Shown here one piece after another: positions 38,049 through 46,618 of a DNA stretch of 64,000 nt. The position numbers and the translations under genes are program-made. Numbering within the stretch: position 1 is the first letter of the stretch; each line of letters begins with the position of its first letter. The notes beneath the pieces are model-generated. The model saw only the letters and a list, made by a program, of their open reading frames with translations, was not told where the DNA came from and ran no database searches. The DNA comes from Ancylobacter sp. TS-1 (GTDB lineage: Bacteria > Pseudomonadota > Alphaproteobacteria > Rhizobiales > Xanthobacteraceae). The stretch covers positions 682,001 to 746,000 of the forward strand of contig NZ_CP045144.1 in assembly GCF_009223885.1 (NCBI RefSeq), given 5' to 3'.

Positions 38049-38668
38049 GCCTCAGCGACCGCGGCTCCTGCGCAAGATCGCTGCGACTTCAGTGCGGTTC
38101 GGCGGCAGTTCCTTTGCAGCTTTTCCGCACCGCGACTGCCAGTCTTGAGCGGGGCACCGATAGCCGCTTCGCTTCAGGCAAGGCGCTGAATGGCGACGTC
38201 GCTGCCCACGTGGCGGCGCCTGCACCAGTTTGGCATCGCATTTCCGGCGGGTCTGACGAACAGCCGGTAGCGCTCGGCGCCCACGGCGCGTTTTCTGCCG
38301 CTCTGTCATAGTATATCAGCGATGTGGCGTGATCTCATTTGGGCCCGGGGAAGCGAGACAGCTTGAGGGCAGGATAAAAGCGCGCACATTGCGCGGCGGT
38401 CGGATGGTTGTTTTTGCAGGATATTTTCTAAACCTAGACACATTGCGCCGCTCAAGAGAAATGTGTGTGCCTTTCGGAAAGATTGTTGGCTGAACGCTCA
38501 GCCGCACATTGTCATCGTCTGATGACCACGTGAAGGCCATCACCCCTCGGTTTCGGATCGCGGTGCCTGCCACTTCTGGATCGTGGCGGAGAGAAGGGCT
38601 TCTCGGCAGAAACGCCGCCCCTGACCGAGGCGAGTCGCCTCTCCACAACGTGCCTGCACTGACCGCCG
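38049..38668. other. 620-bp gap with no supported gene
   Basis: A minus-strand frame of 85 codons (38052-38309) is extremely Arg-rich and is not called with confidence. The central part (38320-38500) is lower in GC, with three CACATTG occurrences near 38378, 38437 and 38503. No terminal repeats, tRNA or recognised gene remnant was seen. It probably holds the promoter of the tyrosine recombinase gene. Confidence 0.4.
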
Positions 38669-40954
38669 ATGCCCCGTACGAGCTTCGCGCGCATGTTGGT
38701 GAAGTTCTGCCAGCAGCGCGCCACGACCGTCCTGTCGCCTCGCGACGCCGATCTGTTCCAGAACTGGCTTCTCGATCTCCTAGCTGCGCGCGTGCCACCG
38801 CCTCTAACCGAGCGCGACTATGACTGGCATGCGATCGCTCACGCCTGTGATGTCGATCACGCCGATCTGAAGCGTGCCGGCTCCATACTTGCACCCAGCC
38901 TTGATGCGCTGCGCCGTGAACTGGCGCGCCGCGGCCACGTCACGGTGGAGCGGGGCGCGGCGCGCCGCACACCGCCGAGATCGGAGCGGGGCACACCCCA
39001 TCGTGGCGCGGACGAGCCGGAAGCTATGCCGCGCCGACGCGGCCCTCGGGCGAAGCCCATCATAGAGTTCCCCGAAAGCGACGGGCGGCCCTGGACCGAC
39101 CCGCCCTCATTCGCCGATGCGCTCGATCTTCACATGCGCCGCCATGGCGACACCGCGAAGCATCTCGCCCGTGTCCTTGAGGCGAGCGCGACCCAGGTCG
39201 ATGCCACGGCACTCAATCTGTGGCGCCGCGGCGTGAAGGTGCCGCGCGCCTCGCGAAGCCTCGCGGCGCTGGAGCTCATCGAGCGGCGCTACCGTCTCCC
39301 GCCGGGCTATTTCCGCTCGAAGCTGCCGAACGGAGACCGCTGCACCTCGGCGGGGACCATTGCCGGCATCAGTCGAGCCGAGCGACGACGCCTCGCCTGG
39401 CACCTGCCGCATGATTTTGATCGGCGCCCATTGAGGGAGAGGGAGGAGATCCTTGAGTGGGTGCAGCGCGTGGTGATCACGGGGACGACCGACTATCGCC
39501 GCTTCCAGGCTGCCGCCATGAAGCAGCGCTATTCGATCCGCTTTCCCGGCCTGCTCGACCAATCCTCCCGGCCGCGCGGGCTGTACCGGTTTTGCCGGGA
39601 GGAGGATGGATCGCTGCCGGATCCGGATCTCGCAAGTGCGGCGCTTGATGCGCCGCCCCAGCTGGCCGAGGAGATGGCCGATCTCGTCCGATTCAAGACG
39701 GCGACGCTGACGGCCTTCGGCTATCAGCGCAACGGTGTCTGGGGCGAGGAGACGGCATCCCAGAAGGTCGAACATCTCGGTCTGATGTTCGGTGCGCTGG
39801 CGGCCTCACCCAGCGGCGCGGTCCATGGCTTCGGCGTGCCGCTAGAGAATCTGAGCTTCAGTCTGCTGGTCTTCCCGATCGTGTGGGACTGGTACATTCA
39901 ATGGCGGGAGCGTCGGCGCGGCTTCTACACCGCGTGGGAAGTCGACATGCTGCGGATCGCCGCCGCGCTCACCCGCGCCGAGACAGGCTGGCTGCGGCAG
40001 AACCCGCAGTTGGCCGAACGCATCCGCCCCATTCCCAATCTGATCACCGAGCGCGACGTTGCCGCTGCCCGCGCGGACTGGGACGCAGCTTGCGAGCAGA
40101 TGCATCGCCACGGCCTCGCCCGCGCACGGGAGGTGCAGCGCGTAGCCCGCATCCATCGTGATCCCTTCGAGCCGATCATCGCGGTGCTGGAAGCGGAGAG
40201 GCCGGTCGCCGAGTATCGCAAGATCACCGAGGAGATCCTGCGGCTGATGCCGGACGAGAAGCGCTATCCGCGCGCGGCCGCCGAGGCGGTACGGGCCTTC
40301 CTCATGCTGCGGCTCGGTCTGCATCTCGGGCTACGCCAGAAGAACCTGCGTCAACTCCTCGTCTGTCCGCGCGGCCGGCTACCCACCTCGGAGCGCCGCC
40401 TCGCGGAGATGAAGCGTGGCGAGTTGCGCTGGAGCGAGCGCGACCAGGGATGGGAGGTGCTCATCCCCTCCGTCGCCTTCAAGAACGCGAACTCGTCTTT
40501 CTTCGGCAGCAAGCCGTTCCGGCTGATCCTACCGGACCTCGGCGGGCTCTATCACTATCTCGAGGCCTATATCGACCGCCACCGCCGGGTGCTGCTGAAG
40601 CACGCGGCTGATCCCGGCACGCTGTTCGTGAAGACGGTGAAGCTCACCAGCAAGGATGCCGGGTACTGCCAGAACACCTTCTATGAGGCCTGGCGTCTGG
40701 CGATCCAGCGCTATGGCATCCACAACCCCTACACCGGCCGTGGAGCCATCAAGGGCCTGCTGCCGCACGGGCCGCACAATGTCCGGGACGTGCTCGCGAC
40801 CCACATCCTGAAGAAGACCGGCTCCTATGAGCAGGCGAGCTACGCCATCCAGGACACTCCCGAGATGGTCGCCAAGCACTACGGGCGCTTCCTGCCCCAG
40901 GACAAGGCCGCTCTGGCAGCGCAAATTCTCAACAAGGTGTGGGAGGCGGCGTGA
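38669..40954 (+). CDS. Large tyrosine recombinase/integrase (761 residues)
   Basis: The C-terminal third carries the tyrosine recombinase catalytic core: Arg box in LGLHLGLRQKNLRQLL, the His-x-x-Arg box PHNVRDVLATHILKKTG (His703, Arg706) and the nucleophile in AKHYGRF (Tyr738). The N-terminal two thirds is a long helical region with many basic residues and is not a standard phage arm-binding domain. At 761 residues it is roughly twice a typical integrase. ATG 38669 is the first in frame but lacks a clear Shine-Dalgarno; ATG 38693 is possible. It probably mobilises this part of the island. Confidence 0.85.
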   Translation: MPRTSFARMLVKFCQQRATTVLSPRDADLFQNWLLDLLAARVPPPLTERDYDWHAIAHACDVDHADLKRAGSILAPSLDALRRELARRGHVTVERGAARRTPPRSERGTPHRGADEPEAMPRRRGPRAKPIIEFPESDGRPWTDPPSFADALDLHMRRHGDTAKHLARVLEASATQVDATALNLWRRGVKVPRASRSLAALELIERRYRLPPGYFRSKLPNGDRCTSAGTIAGISRAERRRLAWHLPHDFDRRPLREREEILEWVQRVVITGTTDYRRFQAAAMKQRYSIRFPGLLDQSSRPRGLYRFCREEDGSLPDPDLASAALDAPPQLAEEMADLVRFKTATLTAFGYQRNGVWGEETASQKVEHLGLMFGALAASPSGAVHGFGVPLENLSFSLLVFPIVWDWYIQWRERRRGFYTAWEVDMLRIAAALTRAETGWLRQNPQLAERIRPIPNLITERDVAAARADWDAACEQMHRHGLARAREVQRVARIHRDPFEPIIAVLEAERPVAEYRKITEEILRLMPDEKRYPRAAAEAVRAFLMLRLGLHLGLRQKNLRQLLVCPRGRLPTSERRLAEMKRGELRWSERDQGWEVLIPSVAFKNANSSFFGSKPFRLILPDLGGLYHYLEAYIDRHRRVLLKHAADPGTLFVKTVKLTSKDAGYCQNTFYEAWRLAIQRYGIHNPYTGRGAIKGLLPHGPHNVRDVLATHILKKTGSYEQASYAIQDTPEMVAKHYGRFLPQDKAALAAQILNKVWEAA

Positions 40955-41343
40955 GGGGAGAGGGTGCACGTGCGGCTCTCTCGCCGCCCGCTCTGCGCGA
41001 TGGTGCGTTCCCGCATGGGCAATCCGCTTCCGCAGCAGGGCAGAGCGGACAGCGCCCAGATGGGCAGACTGAAAAGCCGCTCATTCGGGAGAGGAACGGT
41101 GCGATCAGGGCCAGGAACGGACTGGCCGGTTTTGGCTGCCGTTCTGCAGCCGACCCCATTGAGGGCCGTTCAACTCGTCGTAGCCAATGCCCAAACCTGC
41201 CGTCCATTCTTGGACCGATTATCGGCGTGATAGGGCTGGAGCGGACTGGCCGCGTTCAGCTGTTCTATCCAAAGACTAGACGTTTCGTCTTGCCTTTACT
41301 AATCCCTGCCATCAATTATCTTGGCTGCGACAACGATTGAAAA
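40955..41343. other. Gap containing two copies of a degenerate repeat
   Basis: No supported gene; a 133-codon frame here overlaps non-coding repeats and has no family features. Two related units, GGAACGGACTGGCCGG (41114-41145) and GGAGCGGACTGGCCGC (41238-41266), both run on to GCTG and TTCT. A small AGACG/CGTCT inverted repeat sits at about 41277-41290, just before the next gene. Confidence 0.5.
41114..41145 (+). repeat. Degenerate repeat unit 1 (three copies flank the DpnII-like gene)
   Basis: The unit GGAACGGACTGGCCGG, continuing to TTCT, recurs at 41238-41266 and more weakly at 42332-42364. Two copies lie upstream and one downstream of the lower-GC gene at 41344-42189. No transposase is adjacent. 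They could be remnants of a non-autonomous element or recombination scars. Confidence 0.5.
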
Positions 41344-42189
41344 ATGGTGAAAGTGATGGCGAAGGAAGAACAGCTGTTGGCGAACTCGATTCGAGATAGT
41401 TTTTATGAAGCAAATAAGATTGTCGACAAAATAACATACATCATCGAAGGCAATACCGTGGAGTGTATCAACACGGTTAATCCTGAAATGGATGAGGCCG
41501 ACGAGCTTTTGGAGTGGTACATCACCAAGCTTTATCGCGATGTCGGAGTGCTGGCGGAACGGATGCAAGTGCCACGTATGGCAGAGCGCATCGCCGCCGA
41601 ATTCGATGCCATCAAGAGCATTAACGATGTAAGGCCGAGCAACTTCGATGTTGGCCTAGTGAGCCCACACCTAAACCGTATCAGGGGCCACTTTGAGACC
41701 CTGGCAACAATGATCCACGGCACCGAGGTCACTGGGCTGGACGTGTTCCGCACCATTTTGGAGAACACCCCCGCTATCGTCGAGTTGACTGAGACCGATC
41801 CCAAAAAGGAGTCCGATGTCCAGAAGGCGGTGATGAAAGTACTTAGGATCGCCTTTCCAGATGTCGAACGAGAACCGTCGATCAGTCATGTGTTTAAACA
41901 CTACAAACCTGACTTCGGGATTCGATCTCTCATGGCTGCTGCAGAGTACAAGTTTGCAGACGGACTTGCTGAGGTGCGGAAGTCGCTCGACGAAATATAC
42001 ACCGACATGAAAGGATATAGTGGTCACTACGATTGGCGCACGTTTTATGCGGTCATTTATACGACAGACACCATTGTAAATCCAAAAGAAATCGAAGCCG
42101 AATTCACCAGTGTCGGCGCTGATCTGAATTGGTCCCCGATCGTGGTGGTTGGCAAAGGCCAGCGCAAACCCAAGGTGCCGAAGAGCTAA
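41344..42189 (+). CDS. DpnII/MboI-type PD-(D/E)XK nuclease-like protein, orphan
   Basis: A 281-residue cytosolic protein with visibly lower GC than its neighbours. The C-terminal half has the layout of DpnII/MboI-like nuclease domains: HYKPDFGIRSLMAAAEYKF (Asp190, Glu201, Lys203), followed by a helix and YDWRTFYAVIYTTD. The N-terminal 150 residues are helical (EWYITKLYRDVGVLAERM) and unassigned. No methyltransferase is adjacent, so it is not a simple restriction enzyme. A stand-alone abortive or nucleic-acid-targeting effector is possible. ATG 41344 or 41356 may be the start. Confidence 0.7.
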   Translation: MVKVMAKEEQLLANSIRDSFYEANKIVDKITYIIEGNTVECINTVNPEMDEADELLEWYITKLYRDVGVLAERMQVPRMAERIAAEFDAIKSINDVRPSNFDVGLVSPHLNRIRGHFETLATMIHGTEVTGLDVFRTILENTPAIVELTETDPKKESDVQKAVMKVLRIAFPDVEREPSISHVFKHYKPDFGIRSLMAAAEYKFADGLAEVRKSLDEIYTDMKGYSGHYDWRTFYAVIYTTDTIVNPKEIEAEFTSVGADLNWSPIVVVGKGQRKPKVPKS

Positions 42190-42747
42190 TCATCTTCCAA
42201 ACCCACCGGAGCCTGAGGGTAAATTTCCACTTACCCTGTGACGGCTGCCAATCGAACTGTCAGCATTCCAACCCAGCCGGTCATGGCCCCGGGAGATCCT
42301 CATCGCCAACACAACAGCGCAATCAGGGCCGGGAGCGGAATGGCAGGTTATGGACAGCCGATCTCAGCAGAGGGACACTTGCTCATCGAGCAGTTGAAAG
42401 GCCAGAACCCTAAGCCGTACATCCGGCCGCCCTTTTCGGGCCGTCGGAATATTCCATTCGTTACTAGAAAAATGATAGGCTACTCAACCTTCACAAAGTT
42501 CGCTAACAGCTTTCCTCGCGTTCATTGCTTTGATAAGTCGACTCCGAGGTCCTAACCTCCCAACAGGCTCGGCAATGCGCGCGAGAGCTAATCTCTTCTC
42601 CGCTTGACATACGTTCTTCCGAATACGTCCGATCCGATTAAATTGATAGATAAATGGGCGTCGCCCAGAACGTTTCGTGGCCGTCTCACTTTTGGGTGCC
42701 AGTCGAGACAATGTCTTCGAGGTGGATTTCCTACGGTGGTCAGATCG
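42190..42747. other. 558-bp gap with one repeat copy, otherwise nothing seen
   Basis: Contains the third, weaker copy of the GGAGCGGA-type repeat at 42332-42364. It separates two convergent genes (DpnII-like on plus, helicase on minus). Short frames here have no Shine-Dalgarno or motif support. GC is mixed to low. Confidence 0.45.
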
Positions 42748-44859
42748 CTATACGGCTAGTAGTTTTTCGTCGGCGGCGCTCGCTAATACAAGCGGGACAT
42801 ACCTAGCGCAATAAATGTTGAGCGATTCCGTGGCCCTGCTGCACGAAAGATATACGGAAACCATCTCGCGGAGATGACCGAACTGTGAAGTGGGAGCGGA
42901 GATCCTCAAGGCCAAGACCACGACGTGCGAGAACTGCGTCCCGCCCACGAACTGCCAAGGAGACACGACGACGGATCGCTTGCTATAAGCCAATCGCTCG
43001 ATGTCGTCAAAGCTCTCAAGCCTGATCGTGTTGAGGCCCAGCTCGGCCATCCGCCCAGAAATCTCCGCGTCGATGTCGCCCAGAGTCACGACGCATATCC
43101 GATCGGAAGGTCCAGCACTGGCGTTGATGTCGGCGACCAACTCGGATGCCGCCACCATAGCCTCCTCCTCACTCGCAAAGGAGAACATCGACGGACGGTG
43201 CGTGCCGGCACCGCGGGTATCGTGAATGCGAAGCGGAAGGGCATTGAGGGGAAATTGCTGATATATGAAGCTGATGAACGCGAATATCTGCTCGTTGAAG
43301 CGATGGACGACCTCCAAGTATACCGGGACGTTTTCGACTGTGGCGCGCCGTGCATTAAGCGACGAGAACACTCCTTGCGCCGGATCTTCAGCGGTGACGA
43401 AGGGAACACCCCGCCGGGACCGCCCGAGCAGCTGCAGCGCGGTCCGCTCTTGCGGGTCGAAAACCTGCAGCTCATCCACAAGTATATAGTCGTAGCCTTC
43501 AGTTTCCTTCCTCATCCTCCAAGTAAACGTTTCCAGAACCCTAATTGCATCGAGTATGAACTGATCGGTGGTGATCGCGGACCGGTCGACCAACTCCTGC
43601 ATAAAGGAGCGATACACCGCAATCACGAACCCCCTGTCGGCGATTGTCACGAACGGTGGCATCCAGTCTTCGCGGGATGACCCTAGGTATTCTTGAATCG
43701 ATTCCGGGTCGTCGGGCGAGACTCCAGACGCGGTCAGTACGCCCGAAATCTCGTCGTAGAGATCCAGCGTGAGGTCGAGCCGCTGCCGGCTGTCCTTGGC
43801 GGCCGACACCGCGTCGCCTATCCAGTCCGCGACGCCAGGGTGGTTCGTGAGTTCGAGCTTTGATATCGTCTCGCCGATGATTTCGATCGACTTGAGGCGA
43901 CCTTCGGAGGAATCATCGCCTATTACGTTTGTACGCTGCTGACCGATATGCCCCGCATGGAGCTCCAGCAGCGAAAGTAGAGGAAAGACGGTGATTGCAT
44001 CGGGGGAGATTCCCCCGTTCAGGGTGTTGAGCACGCCGTCGATCCGCTCGGACATGGCCCAGCTATGCGTGGCAACGAGTAGCCGTCTACCCTGGGCCCG
44101 GACATCTTTGTCACGCGAAATTTGTATCGCTCGCATACACAACGCCAGCGTCTTTCCCGAACCGGCGGGACCGAGGATCCGTACCGACGCATTGATGTGT
44201 TGCTGGAGTATGTTCTTCTGGGAGTCAGAGAGCAAGTTCAGCCACTCCTCGTAGGATCGTCCCTCGACCACCGAGCGGCTTCCGATGGTCTCAAGGTCGA
44301 ACTCCTGCGCGATCGCGGCGAAAGAGGACGTTTCCTGTTCCGTGATCTCTTTGGCGGCGAACTGGGCAACGACGCCCACCATGTCGTCTGGCCAGGCTCT
44401 CGGTGCAAAGTTCGCGATGTCCACTTCCGACCCTTGGGAAGACAGATAGTCGAACTTCACGCACCTGATTTCGCTGTTGATTTCGACCACCCACCGACGG
44501 CTTGAGACCTCACGCGGCAACGCGAAGAAGGCCAGCAGGTTCTTGTGGTGGTATTCCAACCAATGTCGCGGCAGATGGACCGGCGGCGACTTCATGCCTT
44601 TGACGACCCGAGCCACCCTGCGAAAAACTTCACTGGGGGCACCGCCGTCGTCTTTCAGGAATGCGAGCCATTTCGTCCCAACCAGGGCCAGAAATTGCCC
44701 GGGTGGCTCATTGGCGAGCCGATATGCGACAGTAGAGTGGCCGATGAAGAATCGATGTATGCCGTTCTCCTCCTTCGGAAACATCGATCCTGGGTCGAAC
44801 GCACCGGTGGCCAGCGCTGCGTCGAGGGCGGACTCACTAATTAAGATCTGCTCAGGCAT
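42748..44859 (-). CDS. UvrD/Rep-like superfamily 1 helicase, second gene of a two-gene unit
   Basis: A 703-residue protein. The first about 200 residues are a distinct domain, not found in housekeeping UvrD. Then come a Gln motif (LSDSQKNILQQ), Walker A ILGPAGSGKTLAL (Lys236), Walker B YDYILVDELQVFDPQE with DELQ in place of the usual DEAQ/DExQ, a GRSRRGVPFVTAEDPAQGVF block, and a C-terminal motif VI-like YLSCSRATESL. ATG 44859 has GGAGG 9 bp upstream and overlaps the preceding gene by 8 bp. Accessory location and coupling to an unknown gene suggest a defence helicase; compare GajB of Gabija, though no GajA-like gene is present. Confidence 0.82.
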   Translation of the reverse strand: MPEQILISESALDAALATGAFDPGSMFPKEENGIHRFFIGHSTVAYRLANEPPGQFLALVGTKWLAFLKDDGGAPSEVFRRVARVVKGMKSPPVHLPRHWLEYHHKNLLAFFALPREVSSRRWVVEINSEIRCVKFDYLSSQGSEVDIANFAPRAWPDDMVGVVAQFAAKEITEQETSSFAAIAQEFDLETIGSRSVVEGRSYEEWLNLLSDSQKNILQQHINASVRILGPAGSGKTLALCMRAIQISRDKDVRAQGRRLLVATHSWAMSERIDGVLNTLNGGISPDAITVFPLLSLLELHAGHIGQQRTNVIGDDSSEGRLKSIEIIGETISKLELTNHPGVADWIGDAVSAAKDSRQRLDLTLDLYDEISGVLTASGVSPDDPESIQEYLGSSREDWMPPFVTIADRGFVIAVYRSFMQELVDRSAITTDQFILDAIRVLETFTWRMRKETEGYDYILVDELQVFDPQERTALQLLGRSRRGVPFVTAEDPAQGVFSSLNARRATVENVPVYLEVVHRFNEQIFAFISFIYQQFPLNALPLRIHDTRGAGTHRPSMFSFASEEEAMVAASELVADINASAGPSDRICVVTLGDIDAEISGRMAELGLNTIRLESFDDIERLAYSKRSVVVSPWQFVGGTQFSHVVVLALRISAPTSQFGHLREMVSVYLSCSRATESLNIYCARYVPLVLASAADEKLLAV

Positions 44860-45634
44860 CGCCGAATGCCTCCTCTATGGCCTCATCAATCCCGTCTGGA
44901 ATGTTTGGTAAGCCGATGTCCGAGAACACCTGCGCCATCAGCTGCGTCAACCGGTATCGGAACGGCGAATCCAAGCGTCCGAGTCGCTCGCCTGGGCGAG
45001 CGCCAACCTCTGAGGTCCGAAGTGCGATGTCATCCAGACCAACCTGCCAGATGTGCCTCAACCACGCTATGTGGCCAGCGATCCCCAATTTTTGAGTACT
45101 GGGGAGCATTAGCAGATCGCCGCGGCCGCGGATCTGGTCTCGGAGCGCGTTCTTCCCTTTGGGTCCGCTGCCGATGTCCCTCATCAGCTTAACGTAGCCT
45201 TCGACTGGGATGGAATCCGAGGCGCCGAAGACAAAGTCCGCCGCCACTTTCCGCGAATCATTCCCGTCTAGATCGGACAGTGCGCAGGTTTGCCGCAAAA
45301 TGGTGAGCTTTGTTGCGCGCTCTTGGCTCACGTTGATCGAATATGCTTTGAACAGATATGTCTCGATTATGTCGCGCTTCCGCTCGCAGTCCTCGAACAA
45401 CAGATACCGCTCGAGAACGGTTCGCGCATCGACGACCGGGACGAGCGTAACGAGGCGGGCATGCTTTCTCAGCTCGAGATCGCAATCGGCGGTGACGATT
45501 ATTCCTACCTTGCGGAGGGGACTTTCGGACCGTTCGAAGACAATCAGATCGCCTTGGCGCAGTTTAGCGTCGGGGCCGACAGTGTCGTCCAGTAGCCACC
45601 CTGGGACATCATCCTGCAGGTCTGAACTCGCCAA
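44852..45634 (-). CDS. Unrecognised 260-residue protein coupled to the UvrD-like helicase
   Basis: The start is TTG 45634 with an excellent GGAGG 6 bp upstream. The N-terminal part has a compact beta-rich look (LRQGDLIVFERSES, then GIIVTADCDLELRKHARLV), where TADCDL is a conserved-looking acidic/Cys motif. The middle is helical (KKRDIIETYLF-like, then SQERATKLTILRQT). The C-terminus is acidic (GIDEAIEEAFGDA). There is no signal, membrane span, nuclease or TIR motif. The 8-bp overlap with the helicase gene implies equal expression and joint function. It could be a sensor, adaptor or unfamiliar effector. Confidence 0.75.
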   Translation of the reverse strand: MASSDLQDDVPGWLLDDTVGPDAKLRQGDLIVFERSESPLRKVGIIVTADCDLELRKHARLVTLVPVVDARTVLERYLLFEDCERKRDIIETYLFKAYSINVSQERATKLTILRQTCALSDLDGNDSRKVAADFVFGASDSIPVEGYVKLMRDIGSGPKGKNALRDQIRGRGDLLMLPSTQKLGIAGHIAWLRHIWQVGLDDIALRTSEVGARPGERLGRLDSPFRYRLTQLMAQVFSDIGLPNIPDGIDEAIEEAFGDA

Positions 45635-46292
45635 CGTCCCCCTCCACGACTATGCCGCAGTGAGGCACAATCTAACCTCGACCGATTCGATTCGAAAATC
45701 TAACCGTAATTCGCGGGGTTGGTCGAGCCGGCGTTGTGGTGGCCATTCACATTGAGACGACCGGCGGACGGTGTGCGTTCACGAAGATCTTAAAGGACAC
45801 GCTTAGGTTCCACACCCCGCAGCTTGCAGCTTCAATTGAAGTTTCTCAAATATTTGGACGCGGTCCGCACCATCAGCCGTTCCGACACCAATAGAGGTTC
45901 TCTACACGTCAAAAGTAGAGCAGGCGCGACCCTGAGAGCAGCCGAAGCGGCGCCCTGGTGGCGGGAATGATATTTGGCTAAAGGTACTTGGATGCGTGAA
46001 GGTGACCGTTCCATTTTCATCAATCAGTTTTTGAAGCCATTTGAACGAAGGACCGCCTAGGCGCGGTCAACGTAAGAGGGAATGACCGAAATGGCGGCGC
46101 GAAACAGACGTCGCTACACGGGCAGTCGAACGCCAGGTATGGGTCGTTGCCGCCAGACTGCTCCACCAAACGTATCCCGGGAAAGACTCGCGCGCCGCAT
46201 CTGACAAGTATTTTTGCGCTGCTGCACGTGGTTGTTCTGCGGCGTAGAAACGGCCCCTTGGCCAGTGGGGGGATGCCCTTGATCCTCCGCGC
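45635..46292. other. 658-bp gap without supported genes
   Basis: Upstream of the TTG-start gene (minus) and of the recombinase operon (plus). It includes the 12-base palindrome CTTCAATTGAAG at 45830-45841. A low-GC stretch at about 45990-46060 looks like promoter DNA. Several short frames read through it but none has ribosome-binding or family support. Confidence 0.4.
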
Positions 46293-46580
46293 ATGCGCCA
46301 CTCGCGTCCGTTTCTTCCGAAGAAAATATCCAGTGCGGGCAGCGATGCTCCATCGCCAGCTTCGAGCTTGGCTGGCGCACCACTCTCAAAGATCCCGCAC
46401 CGTGATGCGCGCATCATTCGAGATGCTGAGCAAAACCTTGCGCCCGCTGACTCCGTCGAGCATGATTCCAAGGTCGTGCATGTCACCGACGACTGGCCGT
46501 CGAACGTTCCGATCACACCTGACGAGGTCGATGTTGTCGAAGCCTTCCTCAGGCGGGAGATTGATGCGCTGCTGAGGTGA
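46293..46580 (+). CDS. Small accessory ORF preceding the serine recombinase, 95 residues
   Basis: The C-terminal half (DWPSNVPITPDEVDVVEAFL, then REIDALLR) reads like a real small helical protein. I recall similar short ORFs directly before serine recombinase genes in alphaproteobacterial islands. It ends 38 bp before the recombinase ATG, and the frames nearly touch. The N-terminal half is Ser/Pro-rich and the start is uncertain. It may be a recombination directionality or accessory factor; this is inference from position. Confidence 0.5.
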   Translation: MRHSRPFLPKKISSAGSDAPSPASSLAGAPLSKIPHRDARIIRDAEQNLAPADSVEHDSKVVHVTDDWPSNVPITPDEVDVVEAFLRREIDALLR

Positions 46581-46618
46581 CGGTGCTGCCGAATGAACCT
46601 GACGGAGGCGATTGGGCT

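Noticed and set aside
38052-38309. 85-codon minus-strand frame, very Arg-rich
   Set aside because: Composition resembles a shadow frame and no start signal is evident; left as part of the gap.
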